Source: Pseudomonas sp. Seg1
GTDB lineage: Bacteria; Pseudomonadota; Gammaproteobacteria; Pseudomonadales; Pseudomonadaceae
Length of the DNA: 64,000 nucleotides
Assembly: GCF_018326005.1 (NCBI RefSeq)
Contig: NZ_AP021903.1
Coordinates: forward strand, 3,567,501-3,631,500
Direction of reading: 5' to 3'
The position numbers were made by a program, and so were the translations under genes. Positions 24,113 to 30,899 of this stretch are shown one piece after another. The notes below the pieces were generated by a model. It did not search any database and was not told where the DNA came from. It was given only the letters and a program-made list of their open reading frames with translations. Every line of letters starts with the position of its first letter. Within the stretch, counting starts at the first letter, position 1.

Positions 24113-24160
24113 CGCTCTTTAACAACCCGCGCCATAAACGATTACCCGGCTCACGCTGGG
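24113..24160 (+). promoter_or_regulatory. nut-like site (boxA and boxB-type hairpin) in the PL leader
   Basis: CGCTCTTTAACA (24113-24124) is a near-consensus boxA, the NusB/NusE binding sequence of antitermination leaders. Twenty bases on, CCCGGC-TCAC-GCTGGG (24145-24160) can form a six-pair hairpin in the boxB position. No N-like gene is recognised. The rest of the leader, 24161-24397, has an open frame from 24192 (69 codons, poor start site) that I do not call as a gene. Confidence 0.55.
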
Positions 24161-24397
24161 AGGTCAGCCCCGGCCACACCTGTGGGGCGAGATGAAGTCA
24201 GGTGAACAAAATCGCGCTGCCACTACTGGCGACCGGCGATCCGATAGCCCCGAAAGGCTACCAACGCGCAGAACTGCGACGGCGGACGAGGTGTTGACCG
24301 AACTGGCGAATGACCTGGTAGGAGGCGCGAGCAACACGGAATTTTTCACTGATGCACCTGGTGACGGGTGCATTGGGAAAACAACCGGAGGAAGGAA

Positions 24398-24574
24398 ATG
24401 AACGACGAACAGATAGAACGCTTTCGCCAAATTGTTCAAGAGATTGCGACCGACGAGAGCGTCAGTTTTGATGAGGCTTTCGCGATCGCATCGAACTACT
24501 TGGCCTACTGGGTCAGTGAGATGCCAAAAGGAAGAGAGGCATCATCCAGCGGCGGATCGAGTCAGGCCTCGTAA
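24398..24574 (+). CDS. Small hypothetical early protein (first PL gene)
   Basis: A 58-residue protein starting MNDEQIERFRQIVQEIATDE, with GGAGG before the ATG. It is an acidic two-helix protein (SFDEAFAIASNYLAYWVSEM) with a Ser/Gly tail. Its end overlaps the convergent gene at 24562 by 13 nt. No function recognised. Confidence 0.65.
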   Translation: MNDEQIERFRQIVQEIATDESVSFDEAFAIASNYLAYWVSEMPKGREASSSGGSSQAS

Positions 24575-24852
24575 AGAAATGCAGACCATTCCTGATCCTG
24601 TACGCGACAGAGAAAGATAGATGCTGACTGTCTTGAGGTCAGTGGGTCAGAAATGGATTTGACCCTATCTCTCAATAAGGACGTGCTTAGGGCGCTTGTT
24701 CCGAAGTACGTGCCTATCGGCATGCTGTAAGTTTTCCCGTCATCAAATCTAACCGTTCTCTTCAGGCCTAGCGCCTCCATCTTTTCGTGAAGGTCGGCGT
24801 AGTCCTCGCCATCGGCCCTGAACAACTCAACTCGAGCCATATATTCCGCCAT
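24562..24852 (-). CDS. DUF2622 / GhoS-like small protein, minus-strand moron
   Basis: A 96-residue protein starting MAEYMARVELFRADGEDYAD, with AAGGAGTG upstream; the frame extends further but without a better start. The alternating strand-helix layout (ARVELFRADG, DLHEKMEALGLKRTVRFDDG, YSMPIGTYFGTS) fits the ferredoxin-like fold of the DUF2622/GhoS type. GhoS is an endoribonuclease antitoxin; this protein may or may not have such activity. It runs against the PL operon, so it probably has its own promoter. Confidence 0.6.
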   Translation of the reverse strand: MAEYMARVELFRADGEDYADLHEKMEALGLKRTVRFDDGKTYSMPIGTYFGTSALSTSLLRDRVKSISDPLTSRQSASIFLCRVQDQEWSAFLYEA

Positions 24853-24997
24853 AACTGCCACTCCTTGTATCGACCGTGGAGGTCGAAGCATATGGTTTTC
24901 CCTCGACTGTGGAAAGCGAGGAAACAGGGAGCCTGTCCCTATAAAAACAGGTACCACGACAGCCTGTCGTTAACTGCCCGATCCTCTCTATGAGAGC

Positions 24998-25114
24998 GCA
25001 TCGGGGTGTGATCTGAGGCCAAGCCTCGGGCGGCGGATGTGCCAACAGGTAGCCTTAAGGGTTGCCCCATCTGCTCAATGCCGGTTGAGCCCCGGCCAGA
25101 TCACACCCCGATGC
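24998..25114 (+). ncRNA. Candidate structured RNA closed by an 18-bp perfect inverted repeat
   Basis: GCATCGGGGTGTGATCTG (24998-25015) is perfectly repeated in inverse orientation at 25097-25114. The 81 bases inside can form GCGGATG / CATCTGC (25033-25039, 25068-25074), within it GGTAGCC / GGTTGCC with a five-base loop (25048-25066), and GCCGG / CCGGC (25080-25096). Together these make a branched, tRNA-like layout. No gene covers it; the strand is assumed from the PL operon. The flanks 24853-24997 and 25115-25340 hold no gene I can support. Confidence 0.5.
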
Positions 25115-25341
25115 GGACGAAACTGCGGCCTATAACCGCCCACCTGCATCAACGCGCAGAGCCGATCTGCGAAGCCAGTTTGGTAGCGCTGGCCGGTATC
25201 TCCACACCTGCCTTGCCGGGTATCGGCAGCAAGGAAAGGCATCCCTGCTGTAACAGGGCTCTCAATCACCCGCTTGCAGTGAGCCAAAGCAAGCCGACTT
25301 GCCGCCGTAAGCGGCTTCCACTTTCACCCGACACCACCCGA

Positions 25342-25391
25342 ATGCACTCCCCTCCGCGCCCAACGGCAACCAGCGGAGCGGATGAGTGCAT
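25342..25391 (+). ncRNA. Structured leader hairpin before the 25434 gene
   Basis: ATGCACTC / GAGTGCAT (25342-25349 and 25384-25391) encloses CTCCGC / GCGGAG (25352-25357 and 25373-25378). It lies about 40 bases before the next gene. It could be a leader structure or processing site. Confidence 0.4.
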
Positions 25392-25433
25392 CCGAGTTTT
25401 GTTGGATCAACACCCGCCACCACGGAGGCGACC

Positions 25434-25670
25434 ATGGCAACCAGCTATGCAGACAGTGCGCAGGCCCGAGAGTGGGACAGGCGCTACGACGACTGGGGGC
25501 GCCCGAAAGCGCCGAAGGTTGAAGACTTCCACGACTACGAAGCCGCTGAGCAGCAACGCACACAGCGTCAAGCGCTGATGGCCGCTCAGGAACTCGTAGA
25601 CCGTAAGGCGCGGGCCAAGCGAGTCGCGGCAGCAGTGGTCGCTTACGGTGAGTTTTGGGGGTTGAAATGA
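25434..25670 (+). CDS. Small hypothetical early protein
   Basis: A 78-residue charged, helical protein starting MATSYADSAQAREWDRRYDD, with GGAGG before the ATG. Basic at the end (DRKARAKRVAAAVVAYGEFW). First of a chain of very short overlapping genes. No family recognised. Confidence 0.7.
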   Translation: MATSYADSAQAREWDRRYDDWGRPKAPKVEDFHDYEAAEQQRTQRQALMAAQELVDRKARAKRVAAAVVAYGEFWGLK

Positions 25671-25900
25671 ACGTCCAACAGCGTGACCACCAAACAGCTT
25701 GTACCTGGATCGAAGGCGAGATCGAAAACATGATTCGCGACCTCGGCAAGCCCAACGCCAGCGCGGCAGCTACTTCGGCAATCACCCTCGCTTATCTGCT
25801 CCGTGCCATCGATACCAATGAGCATCGCCACTATCGCGCGCGCATCGACCAGATCTACGCCTCCTATAACGATTCGATCACGCAAGGAGCTGCAGCATGA
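25667..25900 (+). CDS. Small hypothetical early protein
   Basis: A 77-residue helical protein starting MNVQQRDHQTACTWIEGEIE. ATGA overlaps with both neighbours show translational coupling. Function not known. Confidence 0.7.
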   Translation: MNVQQRDHQTACTWIEGEIENMIRDLGKPNASAAATSAITLAYLLRAIDTNEHRHYRARIDQIYASYNDSITQGAAA

Positions 25901-26067
25901 CTACCGCACCGGTTAAATCGTTGATTGATGACCAGTTGGCCGACATCGAACGCAGCCTAGCTGTTATCGGTGCGGGCATCCCACGGGACCTGCCTGTTGC
26001 AGCGCTTCCACCGAAGCTGGTGGCGGCGATCAAGTCGGGCCGAATCGCCGTGAGGTCCAAGTCATGA
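25897..26067 (+). CDS. Very small hypothetical early protein (56 residues)
   Basis: A 56-residue protein starting MTTAPVKSLIDDQLADIERS and ending in a basic tail. The ATG overlaps the preceding stop and its own stop overlaps the next ATG. The reading frame is supported by GGAG upstream and by the unbroken ATGA chain. Confidence 0.65.
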   Translation: MTTAPVKSLIDDQLADIERSLAVIGAGIPRDLPVAALPPKLVAAIKSGRIAVRSKS

Positions 26068-26189
26068 AGCTTGCCTACTGGGCTCTGACCACCGTCCTTC
26101 TCGCCGCATTAGCTGCGTACACCGTTTCGCGAGATTCGTCGGGCGTGTGCCAGGTGCCGCACTCGACCACCTACCGGGTGTTTCGATGA
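26064..26189 (+). CDS. Small membrane protein (41 residues)
   Basis: A 41-residue protein, MKLAYWALTTVLLAALAAYT at the start, with one membrane segment and a short polar tail. Coupled by ATGA to both neighbours. Small single-span proteins of this kind are frequent in phage early operons and may modulate host membrane enzymes. Confidence 0.55.
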   Translation: MKLAYWALTTVLLAALAAYTVSRDSSGVCQVPHSTTYRVFR

Positions 26190-26302
26190 CCAGCCTTCAG
26201 CGGGCACGCCGCGTTCTGATCCGGCGCGGTTCGTTCTCGGCCATCGGCGTTTTTACCTTCCTGATGCTGCTCAGCGCCCTGGCCGACCGCATCACACAGT
26301 AG
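26186..26302 (+). CDS. Small membrane protein (38 residues)
   Basis: A 38-residue protein, basic at the start (MTSLQRARRVLIRRGSF) followed by one membrane segment (SAIGVFTFLMLLSAL). The start overlaps the stop of the 41-residue protein. Confidence 0.55.
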   Translation: MTSLQRARRVLIRRGSFSAIGVFTFLMLLSALADRITQ

Positions 26303-26308
26303 GTCACC

Positions 26309-26455
26309 ATGAACAACTCTCCTCGCTTGGCCGCCCAGTTCGACTGGAGGACGGTCGGCGCCTTCTCGCCCGAGCAGTTCAACGGCGAGCAGCGCAAAGA
26401 ATACGAAGACGAAGCCCGCCGCATCGAACAGCAGTGGGACAACCAACCGAACTGA
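26309..26455 (+). CDS. Small hypothetical protein (48 residues)
   Basis: A 48-residue acidic, soluble protein starting MNNSPRLAAQFDWRTVGAFS, lying seven bases after the preceding gene and eleven before the ATPase gene. Fits the operon chain; function not known. Confidence 0.55.
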   Translation: MNNSPRLAAQFDWRTVGAFSPEQFNGEQRKEYEDEARRIEQQWDNQPN

Positions 26456-26466
26456 GGAAACTCGCG

Positions 26467-26964
26467 ATGTTCAAGAAAGCCGAACGCAAGCAGGCCAAGC
26501 TACGGCTGGCACTTGCCGGGCCATCTGGATCAGGCAAAACCTACTCCGCCCTTCTGCTCGCACAGGGGATTGGCGGGCGAATCGCGGTGATCGACACCGA
26601 ACATGGCAGCGCATCGCTGTACGCGGACATCGCAGACTTCGACACGGTTGAACTGCATGCGCCCTACTCGCCCGAGCGCTACGTCGAAGCCATCATCGCC
26701 GCCGAGCAAGCCGGTTACAACGTCCTGATCATCGACAGCTACTCCCATGAGTGGACCGGCTCCGGCGGATGCCTCGAGGCGAACGAGAAGCTTGCCCACC
26801 AGAAATTCAAAGGCAACACCTGGGCGGCGTGGAACGAGACGACGCCGCGCCACCGGCGGCTGACCGACAAGATCCTGACCAGTTCGCTGCACATCATCTG
26901 CACCATGCGGAGCAAGACGGAAACGGTCCAGGGTGAAGGGAAAAAGATCCTCAGCTGGGCATGA
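26467..26964 (+). CDS. Sak4-like RecA-type ATPase, N-terminal part (frameshifted)
   Basis: A 165-residue protein starting MFKKAERKQAKLRLALAGPS, with Walker A GPSGSGKTYSALLLA and Walker B VLIIDSYSHEW. Phage proteins of this AAA_24/Sak4 type work with single-strand annealing proteins in recombination. The usual protein continues after GEGKKIL; here the frame ends at SWA-stop, and the continuation is in the next frame from 26961. One missing base near 26953 (CTCAGCTG where CTCAAGCTG would be expected) explains it. The break may be a mutation, an assembly error or a real split with ATGA coupling. Confidence 0.8.
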   Translation: MFKKAERKQAKLRLALAGPSGSGKTYSALLLAQGIGGRIAVIDTEHGSASLYADIADFDTVELHAPYSPERYVEAIIAAEQAGYNVLIIDSYSHEWTGSGGCLEANEKLAHQKFKGNTWAAWNETTPRHRRLTDKILTSSLHIICTMRSKTETVQGEGKKILSWA

Positions 26965-27332
26965 AGTCCGAGCAGCGCGACGGCACCGATTACGAGTTCA
27001 CGGTGGTTCTGGACCTGACCCACGACGGTCATACCGCCATGGCAAGCAAGGATCGGACGAAGCTTTTCGAAGAACCTGAGCTGATCACTGCTGAGACCGG
27101 CCGGCGGTTGCTGGCCTGGCTGAACTCTGGTGTGAGCCCTGAAGAGCGCGCCAAGGAGCTGTTGGTGGATGCCCTGGCTGATATCGCCTCAGCCAAGGAC
27201 ATGGCCTCTTTGCAATCGGCATTCAACGCGGCCAAGGCGATTGCCGTCGGCTTCGATGATCTCGTTCAGCAGGTCGTGGCCGCCAAAGACAAGCGCAAAA
27301 ACGAACTCTCCCCACAAAGGCAATCAGCATGA
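26961..27332 (+). CDS. Sak4-like ATPase, C-terminal part in the shifted frame
   Basis: A 123-residue frame starting MKSEQRDGTDYEFTVVLDLT, the sequence that normally follows the ATPase core of such proteins (block HDGHTAMASKDRTKLFEEP). The C-terminal half is helical (ELLVDALADIASAKDMASLQ). Its ATG overlaps the stop of the first part as ATGA, so it could be made by re-initiation. Both parts together have about 288 residues, normal for the family. Confidence 0.75.
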   Translation: MKSEQRDGTDYEFTVVLDLTHDGHTAMASKDRTKLFEEPELITAETGRRLLAWLNSGVSPEERAKELLVDALADIASAKDMASLQSAFNAAKAIAVGFDDLVQQVVAAKDKRKNELSPQRQSA

Positions 27333-28000
27333 CCGCATACATCTTCGACAGCGAAACAACCGGCTTGAACGAACCGCACCTGGTAGAGGCTGCGTGGCTG
27401 AAACTCAACAACTTGAGCAGTCTCGCTGTAACCGACTCGTTCCTGCACCGCTACAAGCCGGGCAAGCCGATTGAGTTGAGCGCGCTCGCCACCAGCCACA
27501 TCCTCGACGAGGAATTGGCTGATTGCCCACCACACACCGATTTTGCTTTGCCGGGAGACGTCGTTTATCTGATCGGACATAACGTCGACTACGACTGGCG
27601 CGTGATAGGGGAGCCAGATGTGAAACGCATCTGCACCCAGGCCCTGAGCTCAAAGCTGTGGCCAAGCGCAGGCAGTCACACACAGTCGGCAATGATCTAC
27701 CTGCACTACCGCGCCGAAGCGACCGGCCTACTCCGCAACGCCCACGCAGCGCTCGACGACGTGAAGAACTGCCGCCTGCTGCTGGTGAAGATTCTCGATC
27801 AGCTTGCGGCTGAGCTCGGCCGGCCGGTCAATGACTGGGAAGAGCTGTGGCAGATTTCCGAAGACGCCCGCATCCCTACGATCATCGGCTTCGGCAAACA
27901 CAAAGGCACCGCCTTTGCTGACTTGCCGAGCGACTATCGGCGCTGGCTGTTGAATCAGCCGGACCTCGACCCATTTGTTCGAAAAGCGCTTTCGCGCTGA
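27329..28000 (+). CDS. DEDDh-type 3'-5' exonuclease with C-terminal DUF3820-like domain
   Basis: A 223-residue protein. The exonuclease motifs are FDSETTGL (Exo I, residues 6-13), GHNVDYDWRVI (Exo II) and HAALDDVKNC (Exo III with its His). The last 50 residues, IIGFGKHKGTAFADLPSDYR, match DUF3820. Similar to exodeoxyribonuclease X of host and phage. It follows the ATPase with ATGA overlap, forming a recombination block. Confidence 0.9.
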   Translation: MTAYIFDSETTGLNEPHLVEAAWLKLNNLSSLAVTDSFLHRYKPGKPIELSALATSHILDEELADCPPHTDFALPGDVVYLIGHNVDYDWRVIGEPDVKRICTQALSSKLWPSAGSHTQSAMIYLHYRAEATGLLRNAHAALDDVKNCRLLLVKILDQLAAELGRPVNDWEELWQISEDARIPTIIGFGKHKGTAFADLPSDYRRWLLNQPDLDPFVRKALSR

Positions 28001-28009
28001 TGGTGAATC

Positions 28010-28252
28010 ATGATCAGCCTCAACCTCAACGCAGTTCGAGCAAAGCAAACTGAGTCGGATGAAATTGCCGCTGCGATGGCAGACTTCTGGACACGGCCCG
28101 GCGCCAGCTTCAAAGAGTTGCCGGCGCCCCGGATAAAGCCCAGACCTGCGCGGCGGGACTGGGTAGACCCTGAAACGGTCCTCAAACGTCGCCCGAAGCC
28201 GATATCGGCCTCTGACCGCAAGGCCCTGCGAAAAATGGCGGACTCGATATGA
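28010..28252 (+). CDS. Small hypothetical basic protein
   Basis: An 80-residue basic protein starting MISLNLNAVRAKQTESDEIA, with Pro/Arg-rich middle (PAPRIKPRPARRDWVDP). Overlaps the next gene by 4 nt. No family recognised. Confidence 0.65.
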   Translation: MISLNLNAVRAKQTESDEIAAAMADFWTRPGASFKELPAPRIKPRPARRDWVDPETVLKRRPKPISASDRKALRKMADSI

Positions 28253-28710
28253 GCAAGCGCAAACCATGCAATCGTCGGGTGCAGATCGAGCGCAGCATGC
28301 GCGCCCTAGTCAACACCCACCACGCAGCTGTGATCAACATCGATCCAAGCGGCCTTCAGGTCATGATCAACTGGAAGAACGGCAAGCAGATCCTGTCGAG
28401 AGCGGTTTCCGACGCGCTCTGCGATGTCGCGCACCGCTGGACGATCTACATCGCGGGCATCTGCGTCCGTCAGGACGGCGCCCAATACATCAAGTCGATC
28501 GACATCAAGCCCTACGGCGTACACCTGGTGGAAAGGCTCTCGGATGTCCTTGAGCATTTCTACGAAGAGGTGAAGGCCGACTGCAACTCAAATCACCGCG
28601 TCGGCATGGGCTGGCTGGCCGTGCCCGGTGACACGCCGGTGCCCGAAGCACGGTTATCGGCGCTGCTGGCGTCGGTCGGCGCCTGGCATCAGGTGAAGGT
28701 CGCAGCGTGA
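28249..28710 (+). CDS. Hypothetical early phage protein
   Basis: A 153-residue protein starting MSKRKPCNRRVQIERSMRAL. It looks alpha/beta, with INIDPSGLQVMINWKNGKQI and WTIYIAGICVRQDGAQYI. Similar proteins are common in Pseudomonas prophages, with no known role. The gap 28711-28792 holds the leader that is repeated before the 29948 gene. Confidence 0.65.
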   Translation: MSKRKPCNRRVQIERSMRALVNTHHAAVINIDPSGLQVMINWKNGKQILSRAVSDALCDVAHRWTIYIAGICVRQDGAQYIKSIDIKPYGVHLVERLSDVLEHFYEEVKADCNSNHRVGMGWLAVPGDTPVPEARLSALLASVGAWHQVKVAA

Positions 28711-28792
28711 GACGAACCACCAACCGGGCGGCCACGCGCCGCCGACAGACCTGGCTGCACTTGCCGGCCAGCGGAATTGAAGAGGTTAGGCC

Positions 28793-29104
28793 ATGGCCAA
28801 GAGCAATGCAGATCGCTCAGCGAAAGCCGCGGCAAAGAGGAAGGAGCGCGGCGAAGAGGAAATCAGGCTGCACTGCCTGCCCGGCACGCGCCAAGCACTT
28901 GCTGAGCTGATGGCCTGGAGCGGCATCGAGGAACAGGGCGAGGCGATCACGCTGATGATTCACCACCTGCATGGACTTGGCCCCGGCGGTGCACTTCCCA
29001 TGCTCACCCCGCCGCGACACGAATACGTGATTCCCGAAAACGTGTCGCGGAAATTGAAACTTGCCTATCAGCGGGAAGCGATGCGAATCGGCCGCGAAGG
29101 CTAA
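28793..29104 (+). CDS. Small regulator-like protein, paralogue A
   Basis: A 103-residue protein starting MAKSNADRSAKAAAKRKERG. It has a basic N-terminal helix, the block LPGTRQALAELMAWSGIEEQ and the end RHEYVIPENVSRKL. The strand-helix-helix region suggests an Arc-like DNA-binding fold, but this is not firm. It is paralogous to the 29948 gene, and about 40 bases of leader, from ACTTGCCGGCCAGCG through the start codon, are shared. GAAGAGG precedes the ATG. An inverted repeat lies inside the 3' part (29012-29050). Confidence 0.7.
   Translation: MAKSNADRSAKAAAKRKERGEEEIRLHCLPGTRQALAELMAWSGIEEQGEAITLMIHHLHGLGPGGALPMLTPPRHEYVIPENVSRKLKLAYQREAMRIGREG
29012..29050. repeat. Inverted repeat CCGCGACAC-N21-GTGTCGCGG inside a coding region
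   Basis: Perfect nine-base arms, 21 bases apart, in codons for RHEYVIPENVSR. The paralogous gene has the same layout at 30165-30201 with one base pair changed on both arms. Confidence 0.55.
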
Positions 29105-29607
29105 AGCTGCAGCGGGCGCTGAGTAAGCATCCGAGCAATTTTTCCCTGAGCAACGCGCAGTGCATTCGGGTTTTCGTGCAGATATGTTAGGAACCACAGC
29201 ACTCCGGTGAGGTAGCTCGTCACAAGATCTTCAACTCTTACGAAGACGACCCCTTCTGACTTGTTAGACAGCTTTGGCGTGGACCCGTAGACATAACAGA
29301 CGAGCCTGATCTCATCGCTATCACGGTTCGCAGAAGACTCTGCGGTACCCATGTGAAGCAGGCCGTTTCTTGCCTCCCAGATTTCGCGAGCAGTGCACGG
29401 CAATGGATCATAAGGTTGCATGTACGAGTCCACCCACTTCTGAAAGTCAGCAGGTCCAGACCTCAAAGGCTCCACGGACAGCCAGGCCATTTGCTCAATC
29501 GCAACATAGGTCAGCATCACCGCCTGCAGGTGATGCCCCCCATCGCGCAAGCAGGTTATCGAATCAGTCATCTGCTTAGCGAAAGAAAAAACTTCTTCTG
29601 TGCTCAT
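29101..29607 (-). CDS. HEPN-like protein, minus-strand moron
   Basis: A 168-residue protein starting MSTEEVFSFAKQMTDSITCL, with AAGGAGC before the ATG. The central EIWEARNGLLHMGTAES has the Arg-x4-His spacing of HEPN RNases, in the sequence context (RNGLLH) seen in HEPN-like families. The rest is helical. It opposes the PL operon, converging on the 28793 gene with a 4-nt overlap. An RNase or defence/exclusion role is inferred; the match is by motif only. Confidence 0.6.
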   Translation of the reverse strand: MSTEEVFSFAKQMTDSITCLRDGGHHLQAVMLTYVAIEQMAWLSVEPLRSGPADFQKWVDSYMQPYDPLPCTAREIWEARNGLLHMGTAESSANRDSDEIRLVCYVYGSTPKLSNKSEGVVFVRVEDLVTSYLTGVLWFLTYLHENPNALRVAQGKIARMLTQRPLQL

Positions 29608-29676
29608 CCAGCGCTCCTTGATCCGGCTCCATGCCGGGCCAAACACAAATACCGCAACGGCGGGCAATGCGCCAGT

Positions 29677-29865
29677 TCAGACGAAATTCGGCGGCTCAAC
29701 GACTCGATGCGCCGAATCCATGTAGCTGGCCAGGTCGATCACCTCCCGAAGGAACACGACCACCTCCAGCTTCACCGCGTCGTCCGGCAGCCCTATCCGT
29801 TTCAGCATAGCCTTGGCGTCCTCTTCAATCGCCGCCAGCGCATCTACATCGCTCTTCAACCTCAT
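29677..29865 (-). CDS. Small hypothetical acidic protein
   Basis: A 62-residue protein starting MRLKSDVDALAAIEEDAKAM, with AGGAGG before the ATG. Two helices (DAVKLEVVVFLREVIDLASY). Together with the HEPN-like gene 69 bases downstream it may form one minus-strand transcript, possibly as a toxin-antitoxin-like pair; this is inference. Between 29866 and 29947 lie divergent leaders. Confidence 0.6.
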   Translation of the reverse strand: MRLKSDVDALAAIEEDAKAMLKRIGLPDDAVKLEVVVFLREVIDLASYMDSAHRVVEPPNFV

Positions 29866-29947
29866 GTCGGCCTCCTGCCAGTGTGAGCTGGGAGAATAGA
29901 TACAACATCTGGTGACTTGCCGGCCAGCGAAATTGAAGAGGTAGGCC

Positions 29948-30298
29948 ATGGCCAAGACTGGGCAAGAGCGATCGGCGAAGGCCGTGCTGAAGCGGATCGA
30001 GTTCGACGAGAAGGACTTGCGGCACCGTTGCAGGCTCGGCACGCGGCAGAAGCTGGAAGAGCTCATGGCCTGGAACGAGGATACCGAACAAGCTTCGGTG
30101 ATTGAAGGCTGTCTACGCTATGTACATTCGCTTGGGCCAGATGGTGCGCGGGATGCTTTGAAAGCGCGCCACGAAATCGTAATTAGCGAAAACGTGGCGC
30201 GTGACTTTCGCAATCAAAGCTTGGTGGGACTGAAGCCTGATCCGGGCGACGAAGTCATCACGCCGGATTTAAATTTGGAGGGAGCGGAAGGATTTTAA
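29948..30298 (+). CDS. Small regulator-like protein, paralogue B
   Basis: A 116-residue protein starting MAKTGQERSAKAVLKRIEFD. It shares with paralogue A the blocks GTRQKLEELMAWNEDTEQAS and RHEIVISENVAR, and has a longer acidic C-terminus (PDPGDEVITPDLNLEG). The shared leader ACTTGCCGGCCAGCG to the ATG shows a duplication that included the 5' region. The gene is convergent with a small membrane protein gene (4 nt overlap). Confidence 0.7.
   Translation: MAKTGQERSAKAVLKRIEFDEKDLRHRCRLGTRQKLEELMAWNEDTEQASVIEGCLRYVHSLGPDGARDALKARHEIVISENVARDFRNQSLVGLKPDPGDEVITPDLNLEGAEGF
30165..30201. repeat. Inverted repeat CGCGCCAC-N21-GTGGCGCG inside paralogue B
   Basis: Perfect eight-base arms 21 bases apart. 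Compared with paralogue A an A-T pair is replaced by C-G on both arms, so pairing is kept. Confidence 0.5.
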
Positions 30299-30525
30299 CC
30301 CTCTGCGGAACTGTCCGGCAGCTGCATTACTCGTCCGACTCTTAACAATTGAATATCGATCGCTCCCAGCGCCGCCCCGCCCCATCCAAATGCTGCTGTT
30401 ATAGCCATCAAAATTACTCCTAGATCGATATGGTAAATGAGTGGAATTCCATCAGGTAATGGAAAACCGCACAACGTCACTAGGCTCGATGCAATAAAAA
30501 AATAGCTTAAGAGTTTTTCTTTCAC
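30295..30525 (-). CDS. Small membrane protein
   Basis: A 76-residue protein from a GTG start, with hydrophobic segments at residues 5-22 and 30-55 (IDLGVILMAITAAFGWGGAA). The ribosome binding site is weak, so the start is uncertain. It marks the edge of the cargo patch. No family recognised. Confidence 0.45.
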   Translation of the reverse strand: MKEKLLSYFFIASSLVTLCGFPLPDGIPLIYHIDLGVILMAITAAFGWGGAALGAIDIQLLRVGRVMQLPDSSAEG

Positions 30526-30677
30526 GCGAGCTGTTAGCCCGTGCTCATGAGAAATCGCCGCTAAGCGATCACTGTAGTGGTCGCGATCTTACACCGCAGA
30601 CACCATCGTTATCAAATTATGCCACCACCGGTCACGGAGGGAGGCACCTTAGTTTGCTTTACCTTTCATGGCGGTAA

Positions 30678-30899
30678 TCAATCCAATAACGCCACGCTCG
30701 CTGCGCGATATCGCACAGGTCGTGTGTTGCGCCGCCCTTGGCGCCGTTGAGAAATTTCATTCTTGAAGGTGAACAGCAGAAAGCTGTACACAGCGCCGAG
30801 GATGCCCACCAGCAGCACCCACGCAAAAATGCGCAACAGGTGTCGCGCCGCATGGGGTGTGGACAGGAAAGGGCCGATCTGACGCAGGTAATTCTTCAA
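30678..30899 (-). pseudogene. N-terminal fragment of a membrane sensor kinase
   Basis: From a TTG at 30899 the frame reads KNYLRQIGPFLSTPHAARHL and then one membrane segment (FAWVLLVGILGAVYSFLLF) followed by TFKNEISQRR. This resembles the start of Pseudomonas hybrid sensor kinases of the Rcs/Roc type. Homology seems to stop after residue 53 and the frame ends 20 codons later. It is probably a host-derived scrap. The surroundings 30526-30677 and 30900-30998 hold no gene I can support. Confidence 0.45.

Noticed and set aside
24192..24401. 69-codon frame in the PL leader
   Set aside because: GGGGCGAG lies too close to the ATG, the product resembles nothing, and the region fits an untranslated leader with a nut site better.
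25016..25096. A phage-encoded tRNA within the 18-bp inverted repeat
   Set aside because: The branched layout looks tRNA-like, but there is no GTTCGAATCC-type T loop and no CCA end.
28707..28910. 67-codon frame starting with GTG overlapping the preceding stop
   Set aside because: Its second half is a shadow of the 28793 gene and its first half is the leader shared with the 29948 gene.
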